Part shown: positions 1-10,172 of the stretch, piece after piece
How positions within the stretch are numbered: the first letter of the stretch is position 1
Layout of the letters: each line of letters begins with the position of its first letter
From: Cordia subcordata
Lineage: Eukaryota; Streptophyta; Magnoliopsida; Boraginales; Cordiaceae
Length of the DNA: 64,000 nucleotides
Assembly (NCBI GenBank): GCA_028554755.1
Contig: JAPTOF010000005.1
Span: 8,379,501 to 8,443,500, forward strand
Direction of reading: 5' to 3'
The notes under the pieces: model-generated
What the model saw: the letters and a program-made list of their open reading frames with translations, nothing else
Database searches by the model: none
Told to the model about the DNA's origin: nothing
Program-made: the position numbers and the translations under genes

Positions 1-120
1 CCAAAATCAAGTTTAACAGCAAAAAAAACTAAACCCAGTCGCAAGTTCGGCACGTGTACCACACGCTTGGTTAAATCTAATGAAAAAGTGACGGAAGGAA
101 GTAATGTGCTTCACTTTTGG

Positions 121-212
121 AAAGCACAAGGGGGTAACTAACTAATTTTTAAATCATAGGGGATAAATGAACACTTATGACAAACCATAAGGGGGTTCCC
201 TGCAATTTACCC
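121..212. repeat. Right-end fragment of a Mutator-like inverted-repeat element
   Basis: The segment ends in GCAATTTACCC, the inverse of the GGGTAAATT termini of the complete element at 6609-6852. It carries the same AGGGGG/CCATAAGGGGG blocks. The left half is not recognisable in the window, so this is a fragment. The assignment rests on end similarity only. Confidence 0.4.
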
Positions 213-593
213 TAATATTTATAAGCAACTTTTAATATTTATAAATAAATATAAAGTAAATTGACAAATATTTAAATAAAATGTGCTTATAAGCTATTGA
301 CATACTTGATAAATATGTGCTTGTAAATAGTAATATTTGTTAAAATAACTAAAAATAACCTTTCATTAATAATGTTGTAATTTTTTGTGTTTTTAAGGGG
401 TATTAATGTCTTTTTATTTTGTCAAATTTCATTTGTTATAAGCACTTAGAAAGAAAGTTAGTGCGTGGTTCCTTTTTTGATTGTTTATAAGCTAACTTTA
501 CTTACTTATAAGCAAAATTTGCTAAATGTGTATATTTTATTGCTTTGCTTATATGTAGGTTTGACTAACTTATAAACACTTTCAAACACTCTC
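213..593. mobile_element. Tourist-like MITE, family B, left end missing
   Basis: The interior (TTATAAGC blocks, AAGGGGTATTAATG, ATAAGCACTTA) matches the interior of the complete family B element at 22472-22981. The right end reads CAAACACTCTC followed by TTA, the expected terminus and target. The left terminus is missing or abuts the Mutator-like fragment at 212. It has no coding capacity. Confidence 0.55.
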
Positions 594-857
594 TTAATAA
601 AGTGCTCCATCTCACTGCGCATAAAATGAAAGCACGTTGTTTATGCACACTTAGATCAAAAAATTATGTTCACAACTCGTATACTTGTGAACTTTATGTT
701 TGCAAATTCACAAACACTGTACAAACATTGTATGCTTAAAGGCTCTATGATAACTACTTACAGAATATTCACTATTAACATTTAATAATTAATAAACTAC
801 ACATTTACAACTCTTTTAAGATATGTTCACAACCCCTTTTGTTATGTTTATCACTTA

Positions 858-1093
858 TAGGCCTATTTGGATTGGTTTTTTTCTTTTAGGGAAAAAAGAA
901 AGAAAAATATTTTTTTTTCTCAAAAAGTACATTCTTTTTACAATAACTATTTGACTTGACTTTCAAAAGAAGAACTCTAGAAAAACTCAAATATAGTTTT
1001 TTTTTTATAAGCCAAAACTTTTAGCTTCTCAAAAGAACACTTCTCCCAAAAGTTGGTAAAAAAACACTTTTGAAAAGTCTATCCAAACGAGCC
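858..1093. mobile_element. Tourist-like MITE, family A
   Basis: An A/T-rich foldback unit with ends GGCCTATTTGGATTGG and, inverted, CTATCCAAACGAGCC. TTA flanks it at 855-857 and 1094-1096, consistent with the 3-bp TWA target of PIF/Harbinger elements. It belongs to the family seen also at 5862, 14505, 16475, 17107, 17668 and 40860. It is non-coding; mobilisation in trans is inferred. Confidence 0.7.
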
Positions 1094-1474
1094 TTATGAG
1101 CGTTATGTCCCTAAGTTGAAGATTTCAAGTTCACAAATCTCAACCTAACATAAAGTTAACATTAGTTTTAGCTATCGTCATCTTCTTCAATCTTTATCAA
1201 ATTTTCTCTGTTAATCTTCCACACATATATATACACAACAACACACATAAATATATAACAACAAACATAGATACATAAATTGTATATACATACACCTTTC
1301 TTGTTCTATCTTCTAATTCTTTTTGTACTTTAGATCTCTGTCACTACCTTTTGACGACCACAAATGCCACTATAACAACCACTAGCACCATTCCTGCCAC
1401 TGCAACAAAAAGAGAAAGCAAAGCCAAAGAAGATAGAGAAGAGAGTGATATTTATATTAATAAAAGAGTGGGAG
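1094..1474. other. Intergenic, no gene seen
   Basis: AT-rich DNA between a MITE and the copia element. Short stop-bounded reading frames here show no recognisable domain. Nothing further can be supported. Confidence 0.5.
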
Positions 1475-1479
1475 TGTAA

Positions 1480-1821
1480 TGTTAAATTACAACTCCAGCA
1501 TTTGACCAAGTTATTTTTCAACATGTTTTAATTTTTAAATATTAACAGCTTGTACCAAGTCTTTACCATGATTTTCTATTGGTTTGTTTCTATCAGATTA
1601 GCTAGCTTAATTAAGTATTTTTAGCAAATTTAGTTAAGCATTTTTAGTTAGTCAATTAGCATTGTAAGCCTATATAAGGCAACTGCACTCACTTGAATAA
1701 TATAAACTTCGACGCATAGCAAATTATGAGAGTTCTCTATCTTTTTTTTTAAGAGTTTGCTACATGCATTATTTCCTTCTTGAGTGATTATTAATATATT
1801 ATATGCCACTTATTTTCAACA
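1480..1821 (+). repeat. 5' LTR of copia element
   Basis: About 342 bp, aligned over its length with 5396-5733. Shared blocks include GCTTGTACCAAGTCTTT, TAAGCCTATATAAGG (the likely TATA region near 1670) and GCATTATTTCCTTCTTGAG-like sequence. It starts TG and ends CA. Confidence 0.9.
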
Positions 1822-1915
1822 GTGTGGTCAACAATGTGGTATCTAGAGCCTGATTGTTAGTGAGTCCCATATATTAGTTTGGTTAAGGGAAAAAAAAAAA
1901 ACCTTTCTTCCCAAA

Positions 1916-4900
1916 ATGATGAGTGATCTTCAAACTATTGATGTAGTCAAGAAGTTCAACAACCAAAATTACAAGACTTGGTCAACTTGTATGACTTCTT
2001 ACATGCAAGGACAAGATTTATTAGAGGTCATCAATGGAAGTGAAGTCTTGTCACCTAATGGAGGATGCAACCAGTGTCTTATGAAAGTGGAAGATTAAAG
2101 CGAGCAAGACCATGTTTGCTTTGAAGACTACTGTCGATGTAGAAGTATTAAAGCACATTTGAGATGTTAAAACACTAAAAAAAGCTTGAGACAAATTTGT
2201 CTACACTTTTTTCAAAAAGAATGATACACAACCATAACTTCTAGAATGCAAGTTGTCATTGATAGCATAATGTGATTTGACAATTTGCTCAATACTTCCA
2301 CAAGGTAGAGTCTATATGCCGTGAGATTTTAGAATTGGAACCAACAGCTTTAATTGGAGAAAGTAGGATGAAGAGAATTATCATTCATGGTGTGAGACTG
2401 GAATTTAGAGGTTTTGTTGTTGCAGTACAGGTATTGCAAAACCAACCATCACTTGTTAAGTTTGAAATTTTGGTTGGAAGACAAGAAGCCTTGACTAAGC
2501 AAATGGAAGGAGTTTCTATGAAGGATAAGGAGAAAGTGCTCTACACCAATAAAAACAAAGAGAACTCCAAGCAACATATCTTTGGTGGATCTAAAAATTG
2601 ATGACAAGGCGAAAAGTCATCAATGAGAGAACACCCGTTCAGCAGGAGCTTCGAAGAATCATGGCAACAAGAAGTTTGCAGGAAAGTGATATTTATACGA
2701 GAAGAAGGGTCATATGGCAAAAGCTTGTTAGTCAAGAAAAAAGCAATGCTACTTCTTCAAATACAAAGGAGAAAAGCGAAAACGACTGGGATGCTGAAAC
2801 ATTTTTCGCTACAGAAGAGAAATTAGCTCTCAAAGTGACAATATCCAATCAAATTGATTATGAAAATGATTAGATTGTTAACTCGGGCTGTTCAATCACA
2901 TAACAGGTGACAAAGAAAAGTTGCAAGATCTGTCAAAGTATAAGGGAAGTCGTATGGTGGTAACTGCAAATAACTCAAGGTTGCCAATAACTTACATCAG
3001 TAAGACAATAGTTTCTCCTCAATATAGTGTCAACCATGTGTCACTTCAAAATGTTTATCATGTCCCTAGTATGAAGAAAAATTTACTTTCAATAGCACAG
3101 TTAACATCATTAAGCCACTTTGTTTTGTTTGGTCCGTACGATTTGAATGTGTATCACGAGCTTAAGATTTCAAAAAAGCTTATGATGGAGGGACACAAAT
3201 TAGAGTTAGTGTATATGATGTTAGCAGAGTATGCATATGTAGAGAAAACAAGGAAAAATGAGACAGTAAATTTATGGCACATAAGGTTGAGCTACGTTAG
3301 CTACGTCAAGCTAGATGTGATAATGAAAAAGTCGACGTTGAAAGGATTTTCCAAACTTGAAGTAAGAACAGATACAGTCTATGCAAGGTGTCAGTATGGA
3401 AAAGCACACCAATTACCATACAAAGAGTCTAAGTTTAAAGCAAAAGAACCTTTAAAGTTGATGCACTTTAACGTATTTAGGCTTATCAAGCAACCTTCAA
3501 TTGAGAGAATGAAGCACTTAGTGATCTTTATTGATGACTTTTCCAAGTATATGTGGGTTTATTTGATGAAGGGAAAATCTGGCACTTTTTTAAAGTTTAG
3601 AGAATTCAAGGAAACAATTGAAGTAAAAGTTGACAAAAGAATTCGTTGCCTATGCACTGATAATTAAGAGGAGTATATCTCATACAAAATTTTCAAGTAC
3701 TTCCAAGAATGTTGAATAGGCCATTAGTTCACATGTGCCAACACTCCGAAACAAAATGGTGTTACAGAAAGAAAGAATAGACACTTGGGTGAAATCTATT
3801 GAAGTATGCTTTATGCTAAGAATGTACCAAGAAGATTTTCAGCAGAAGCGACAAAGATTGCAATCTTTGTGATTAATAAGCTCCCATAATAGAGGTTATA
3901 TTTCCATTCACCTTTTGAGAAATTGTTTAACATGATACCTATAGTTAGTTACTTTTGAGTTTTTGAATGTTTATGCTATATATTTGCCCTCAATCATTTA
4001 TGTAGCAAAATTGACAAGAAAGCTATTAGGTGTATCTTTATGGGATATGACAGTCAAAGAAAAGGATGGAAATGTTGTGACCCTACAACTGGAAAGTGCT
4101 ACACGTCCCGAAATGTAGTGTTTGATGAAGTGTTGTCATGGTGGTTCTTAGAAAATGAAACATTACTAAACTCAAAGGTTTCCAAAAATCAGTTGAAAAC
4201 TGCTTAATTGGATATGGAATAAGCTGAAGATGCAGATGCTAATGGTGAAGTTGATCAAATCTTAACTCAAAATCCCAGGCAAACAAGTGTCTTCCACCAA
4301 CCAGGTAATGAAGCTGACTCTAGAGAAATAGAAGCACCAACTCCACTTAAAAGATCAACAAGAGTTTAGAAAGAACGTAAGGCATTTGAGAAGGCATCTC
4401 AAATTCGGAGTGGACTAAAGCTATAGAAGAAAAAATCACTACTTTATAATGAAATCAAACTTGGGAGCTCGTGCCAAAGCTAAAAGATATGAAACCTATT
4501 TCCTGTAAATGGGTTTATAAGATAAAGCGTTGCATATATGGATCAGCCAAGAGGTACAAAGCTCGTCTAGTGGCTAGAGGATTCTCTCAACAATATGGAC
4601 TAAACTATGATGAAACATTTAGTCTGTAGCAAAGCTTACAATTATGCAAATCTTATTGGCGCTTGCTACCTAAAAAGGTTGGAAGTTGTGGCAGATGGAC
4701 GTAAAGAATGCATTTCAGCATGGGAGTTGGATCAGGAGATTTATATGTCTCAACCAATAGGCTTTCAAAGCCAAGACCATTATGAATACATATGTAAACT
4801 GTGAAAGGCGCTTTATAGATTGAAGTAGGCCCTAAAGGCCTGGTATGGTAAGATTACTAAATTTCTCACTCAAAGTTGTTATTTGATGACACTATAAAAG

Positions 4901-5353
4901 GAAGTTTGCAACTGCATTAATATATGTAGATGATGTAATCATGACATATGATTGTGAAAGAGAAATTCTCCCAAAAAAAAAGAGAGAATTTATCAATTTG
5001 CTTCCAAATAAAAGAACTTGGGGAACTTTAGCACTTTCTTGGCCTAGAAGTTGATTATACCCAAGAAGAAATATGGCAGCTCAAGAAAGCACGTTGCTTA
5101 TACAATTGATGAAGGATTTACGTCAATAATAAAGCCTACAACGCATATTGTGACAACCAGTTAGCAATACAATTGACAGAGAATCCAGTTTTTCATGCAA
5201 GGGCTAAACATGTGGAAGTGCATTATAATTTTATCAAGAAAAAGGTTCTACAAGAAAAAAATTGAGTTGAATCATATTAGCACAGAAGATCAAGTTGTAG
5301 ATTTATTCACTAAAGGCTTGAATATCAACAAGTTCAAAAACTTTGGTCATTAG
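1916..5353 (+). pseudogene. Copia gag-pol relic
   Basis: Domains appear in the Ty1/copia order but in shifting frames with many stops. Gag starts at 1916 (VVKKFNNQNYKTWSTCM). Near 2873 the protease motif reads NSG where DSG is usual. The pre-integrase region at 2921-3440 includes [13 protein letters not shown] and a decayed HH-CC finger ([22 protein letters not shown]). The integrase core follows at about 3490 ([20 protein letters not shown]). Reverse transcriptase pieces lie at 4510-4960, including KARLVARGFSQQYG and YVDDVI. RNase H is at 5140-5340 (DNQLAIQLTENP, then DLFTKGL). The protein would have made the element's particle, cDNA and integration machinery. With this many breaks it cannot act. 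Confidence 0.9.
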
Positions 5354-5395
5354 CTTGACATGGTGAAAAGAATAGAAGCTAATGTTGAGCGGAAG

Positions 5396-5733
5396 TATTA
5401 AATTACAACACCAATATTTGACCAAGTTATTTTTTAGCATGTTTTAATTTTTAAATGTTAATTGCTTGTACCAAGTCTTTGCCATGATTTTCTGTTGGTT
5501 TGTTTGCAACAAATTAGCTAGCTTAGTTGAGTATTTTTAGTAATTTTAGTTGAGCATTTTCAACTAGTCAATTAGCAATGTAAGCCTATATAAGGTGGCT
5601 ACATTCACTTAAATAATACACACTTCAATATAGCAAATTGTGATAATTCTATCTTTTTCTTGAGAGTTTGCTGCATGCATTTTTTCCTTCTTGAGAGATT
5701 ATTAATATATTGTATGCCACTTATTTTTCAACA
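5396..5733 (+). repeat. 3' LTR of copia element
   Basis: About 338 bp, the partner of 1480-1821. The first TG is mutated to TA. It ends CAACA directly before the TGTAA duplication. Confidence 0.9.
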
Positions 5734-5861
5734 TGTAATAGAGAAAGAAGAAAGCATTATGATCTAATCTGATATTTTTTGTTTTTTCTTTGAAGTATGG
5801 ATGCACAAGAGATGCATCGTGCTTATGGTGCACGGCATAATTTGCATCCCTCACACATTAA

Positions 5862-6051
5862 GGGGTTGTTTGAATTGGTTTTTTTAGACATATTTATTTT
5901 GAGAAATTTAAATTTTTGTCTTTTGAGAAAAGAAGAAATTAATTTTTTTAGAGTCTCAATTGTTGTTTTGAAATTCAATATAAATACCTATTCCAAAAAA
6001 AATGGTATTTCTTTTTGAAAGATTTATTTTTCTTCAATCCAAACTGGCCCC
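5862..6051. mobile_element. Tourist-like MITE, family A
   Basis: Ends GGGGTTGTTTGAATTGG and, inverted, CAATCCAAACTGGCCCC. The left flank is TAA and the right flank AAA. The interior is A- and T-run rich, like the other family A copies, and has no coding capacity. Confidence 0.65.
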
Positions 6052-6608
6052 AAAAATAATTTTCTTGAGCCTTTGGCAACACAAATTTTAATGACTACTG
6101 CACCTAGATTTCCTGTAAACTAGTAGTTATTTTTCCCCAATTTTTAAACAATTAAAAATACTTTTCACGAGCTTAAAAGTTAAAATTAACTTGTTTGACA
6201 TCATTTTTTAAAGAATTAGATAAGAGTCAAAACTTAAAGCTAAAAGTTAGAAACCCAACTTGGAGTTTTTTTAAAAGACTTTTGAATAGTTATTTTTACA
6301 TTATGTGAGAGGTTCTTTTTCCCTCTTTTTTTAAAAAGTATCACACTTTATTTTTCAAAGTACAATGAAAATAACTAAAAATTTAACAACTAAAAGGTAC
6401 AATTTTTAAGAGCATCATGACTCAAGAGATATTGTAATACTTTCGTGCATCACATTAGAATTTTCCAAACTTTCCCTTATTTTTATAAAGATTACAGGAG
6501 AATAAGCTCATTTGGAAAGAGTAAAGGTTTGTATTTTGTTGTAAATAGAGTCCTTGCAATAATTTAATATCAACAAGTTAACCAATCCAACTTTGGAAAT
6601 TTTTATTA

Positions 6609-6852
6609 GGGTAAATTACACCAAACCTTCCTATAGTTTACCCCTTTATAGTTTCAAAGCAAGTAGACATGCCCATTTTAGGAGGTACCCCCACTATATA
6701 TTTAAGGACACAGGAAGATCACATGTCTATTTTCTGGGACATGTGTATTATATATTTTTAAGACTATAGAGGGTTTCTGCCACTTATTTTGAAACTAGAA
6801 TGAGATCACATGCACTTATAATAAACCAAGGAATGGTCGGTGCAATTTACCC
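6609..6852. mobile_element. Small Mutator-like inverted-repeat element
   Basis: Long imperfect terminal inverted repeats: GGGTAAATTACACC at the left, and GGTGCAATTTACCC at the right. The 9-bp flanks TTTTTATTA (6600-6608) and ACTTTATTA (6853-6861) match at 7 of 9 positions, compatible with an aged 9-bp Mutator-type duplication. It is non-coding, about 244 bp. Confidence 0.6.
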
Positions 6853-7389
6853 ACTTTATTACTATACCAAATATGTGAAAGCAACAACCTTAATCCAATC
6901 ATCAAAGTAATTGACTAGTCCTAACAGTTATTATACAAGAAGTAAAGAGTAGTTAATGATATGTTAGAGGGTGATATAATATTGTTTAGTTCTAATCCGC
7001 AATATGTATGATCTTAATATTTGGAGAAAATTATTCTGTTAGCAGATCCATCTCAATACATCATTCCTGCATTTGGTGTTTTCTGCTTCATAGTGAAGAG
7101 TAGCCAATTGGTGGTATTTCTTGTTGCTTTATTGTTCCTCGTTCCCCTAGCTATGTTGTGCAAATCAAAACTTAGGAAATTTTTTTTCTTTTGTACATCT
7201 TTGATAAGGTTTTGAAACATGAAGATTTTCTCGATTTAAAATAATAATAATAATAATAATAATATAAAAAGAACACGATAAATTTCTTTCTCATTTTCAT
7301 TTACCATTCTGTAAATGAATGTTGGAGCCAATTCGCTTGTTGGCATCGATTGTTCTTAGATCTAGAAATAGAGAGATTTCCTCGACTTG

Positions 7390-8297
7390 AAAGAAATAAA
7401 AAAGAAAGGCGTGATCATTGTATCAAACTGCTAGTGTTGCGAAAATGAGGAAACTATCCAGCATGTTTCTGTTTCTAACGCTATATCTCAGCAGGTTTGG
7501 TGTTTGGTGGTATTTTAATTTGGCACTATGTACATTGGGGGTTTACATAACCTTCAATTTTTCTTGGTTAAATGGAGTCTCTCAAGTAGTTACTGTCGGA
7601 AGGGCCATATCCGGGTTATTCTCCTTATGTTCATTATATGGCTGGAGAGGAATGATCCAAAGTATCAGGGAATAGGGTTTTTAGTGGTTCGTTTAAAAAT
7701 AGAGGGTGCAACACTTCATTACTTAAATCCATCGAGCGGGGTTAATGGAGGCTAAGCATTGGCAAGGGGATGAATGTTTAGCCCATGTATTTAACGTGAA
7801 CCTGGTGAAAGGAGTGAGGAATACTCCTCGACCTGTTTGGTGGTGCAAACCTCCCCAGGGAACTTTCAAATTGAATGTAGATGGCAATGTTTTAAAGCAA
7901 GGACAATGTGCAGAAGCTATGATAAGTGCGATTTGGTGTGTGGATTTGCAGAAGCTTTGAGACGTGAATTCGTTCTTCTTAATGCAGATCAACGGGCATT
8001 GGTAAGGGGGCTTACCTTGTGTGAGTAGCTACGGATTAATAAAGTCTGGATTGAGATGGACTCCGCAGCGGCGATAACATTCATTGTTATTAGATTGTTG
8101 GGTCGAGGGAGCTAATGAAGAAGATGGATTGCAGAGCCTCGCATATATACAGATAAGGTAATGCAGCAGCGGATTTTCTTGCGAATATGGGAGCAAAAGG
8201 TACAGAGCTGCCAGTGTTCTATCACATAGCCTCAGTTCCAAAGCTTCGGGCCATCATGCAATGTGATAAAATAGGTTTGCCTTATATTTGTTGTTAG
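7390..8297 (+). pseudogene. LINE relic: zinc-binding RT tail and RNase H domain
   Basis: Translations in shifting frames give the C-terminal part of a plant LINE polyprotein. Near 7410-7490 is a zinc-binding reverse-transcriptase tail (C-CENEETIQHVSVSNAISQ). A hydrophobic linker follows (VILLMFIIWLERND, about 7613-7655). RNase H starts at about 7837 (WCKPPQGTFKLNVDG). A catalytic-type segment lies near 8040 (WIEMDSAAA), and the characteristic tail NAAADFLANMGA is at about 8160, followed by KLRAIMQCDKIGLPY. Stops and frameshifts are frequent. The 3' untranslated part continues at 12850 because a hAT element inserted here. No 5' part (endonuclease, RT core) is visible, as is typical of 5'-truncated LINEs. 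Confidence 0.8.
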
Positions 8298-8305
8298 ATT
8301 GTTAG

Positions 8306-8480
8306 TAGGGCTATGCATTATTTGGGGAAACCCGATTACCGACCCGACATTTTGGGTTCGGGGAAATCGGGTTTGGGAAAATCGGGAACGGGGAAAAAAA
8401 TATTGGGGACGGGGAAAAATATTGGGGAATCGGGTTGGGGAACGGTAAAAAAAATTTTATTTGGGGAATCCCCAATTACC
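8306..8480. repeat. Left subterminal repeat array of the hAT element
   Basis: At least ten GGGGAA, GGGAA or CGGGTT-type units lie within about 170 bp, closing with GGGGAATCCCC near 8464. In hAT elements such subterminal arrays are transposase binding sites; that role here is inferred. Confidence 0.75.
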
Positions 8481-8659
8481 CGAACTACTTCTTTTTTTTT
8501 TAATATATATATATATATATATATTAATACATATTATATATTATACTTTATAAGAAATTTGGTAAAATCCCATCCCCAAGTCCCAGATCTGCAGATCAGG
8601 CCACTCCGCCATTGACCAAATATTATCTTCAAGTTGCTTATTGCCTTCATCTTCTCGGC

Positions 8660-8896
8660 TTCTCCGACCAAAAAGAAGAAGAAAATAAGTTGCTTCTTGC
8701 CTTCATCCTCTCCGACCTTCATCTTCTCCGACCAAAAAGAAAAAGAAATAATCATCTTCTCCGACTGCTCGTGCTCGTTAAGTATTCAAAGATTTGGTCT
8801 TTGGAGAAAGGTAGAAAGCTACTCACTGCTTAGTGCTCACCAAGTCACTATCAACTCCATACTATAACGATTCAAGCATCAAGGACCAAGGACCAA
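8660..8896 (+). promoter_or_regulatory. Probable 5' leader exon of the hAT transposase
   Basis: A pyrimidine-rich stretch with a duplicated block (TGCCTTCATC...CTCCGACCAAAAAGAA) at about 8636-8690 and 8696-8750. It ends at GGACCAAG with a GTATAT donor at 8897. A CTAG acceptor lies immediately before the ATG at 10173. This implies a non-coding first exon and a 1276-bp leader intron; transcript evidence is lacking. Confidence 0.45.
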
Positions 8897-10172
8897 GGTA
8901 TATTTTAGATTTAGATAGATATTTTAGATCTATGCTTTAGATTTAGATATATGTTTTAGATCTATGCCTTAGAGGGTTAGATCTATTTATACACACACAC
9001 ACACACACATATATATAAAACTCAAGCACAAAAGAGAAGAAGCAAGTTACTGTGGCCTGTGTACGTATGTATGTATATGTATATCTTTCTCCAGTGTTCT
9101 CTTGTAACATTTCCTATGACTTACGTTGTAGCCAATATCATTAATAATGGTTATTTGTGGATTCTTGTGAAGCCTGTATGTTCTATTGTAATTTGAGCTA
9201 ATGCTCTAGGAGATAGATAGTGTGCTCACTGTAGTTGCATTCATGTACAATGATGGAGGCAAATGATGAGAACTATTTTATGGGCTGATCTAAACGCGAG
9301 GTTCCTAAATTCAACCTTTTATCAGCTGATGGCTCTCCGGATCTTGTTATTTTAAATTTTATCCATCTCTTCCGTTTTTTCTTCTTAAGTTGTTTAACTT
9401 CCCTAAACTATGGCTATCCATTAGTGCACAGCTCAATTTATTATTAGGATTATTATGATATGAGAGGAGCATGGCTGAATTAGTTGATTCTCGTCTCTTT
9501 TTAATTTGTCAAGGAGAGAATTCTTTTGGCAGCTCCTTTGTTAAAGATTATTTCTAATGCATCCCTTTCTTGCAATGGATGCTTAACAATTCATTTGTTC
9601 TCCATTTCTTGTTTTACTGAAAGCTTAGTTGTACAGTGTTGTGAATAGAAAGTAAAAAAGTAAAATAATTTCATTAAAATAAACAAGTTTTTTTATAATT
9701 AAGTATCTAGTTTATTCTTAAAAAATTAAAACACTGGAAAAAATTTAAATTTAACTTTTTCCTAAAGTAAAAGATTTTAGCTTCTTCAAAAAATATTTTG
9801 TTTTTCAAAAATTATAAAAAAAAGCACTTTTCAAAGAAACTAATCCAAGAATCCTCTGTGCGATGTTTGATAAACTAGGGGCAGTCATGCAATTAGACAA
9901 GGAGACTAATATAGGGATGGGAATTTCATTTTCTCTTTGCCTTTGATGAGCATGGAACCATAAACCTATCACATTTATATGTAAACATAAACATAGATAC
10001 AGAGCAGTGAACCAACTTGAGCACAAAAGAGATGAAGCAAGTTGCTGTGTGTACAAATAAATTAATCTTTTTCAGTTGCATAAGTTGTAAAATCTATGTC
10101 TTATTTATTCTCGTTGTCTTCTATTCCATTTGAACTTGTGACACTAACATGTATGCATGTATGTTTTTCTAG
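8897..10172 (+). other. Inferred leader intron of the hAT transposase
   Basis: No coding segment is seen. It contains an (AC)n run at 8992-9008. A repeated segment of about 40 bp, built on AAGCACAAAAGAGA..AAGCAAGTT, occurs at 9020-9062 and 10014-10052. A decayed family A MITE ends near 9850 (CTAATCCAAGAATCC). The acceptor TTTTTCTAG at 10164-10172 abuts the start codon. Confidence 0.5.

Larger units (their letters stand above)
1480..5733 (+). mobile_element. Ty1/copia retrotransposon with both LTRs, decayed
   Basis: Two similar LTRs (1480-1821 and 5396-5733) bracket a gag-pol relic. The 5-bp target duplication TGTAA lies at 1475-1479 and 5734-5738. The LTRs begin TGTTAAATTAC (TATTAAATTAC in the 3' copy) and end CAACA. 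A primer-binding site resembling the usual TGGTATCAGAGCC, here TGGTATCTAGAGCC, lies at 1837-1850, about 15 bp inside the 5' LTR. A purine tract (TTGAGCGGAAG) precedes the 3' LTR. The LTRs carry several substitutions and small indels and the coding region has many stops, so this is an old, immobile copy. Confidence 0.93.
5739..7380. other. Intergenic with two small elements, otherwise no gene
   Basis: Apart from the MITE at 5862-6051, the Mutator-like element at 6609-6852 and a (TAA)n run at about 7241-7262, I see nothing recognisable. A 64-codon hydrophobic frame near 7021 lacks any domain and I do not call it a gene. Confidence 0.5.

Noticed and set aside
5797..6018. A 73-codon frame between the copia element and the LINE relic
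   Set aside because: Most of it is the interior of the MITE at 5862-6051.
7021..7215. A small membrane protein
   Set aside because: A hydrophobic 64-codon frame in AT-rich DNA arises easily by chance. There is no promoter, homologous shape or conserved start.
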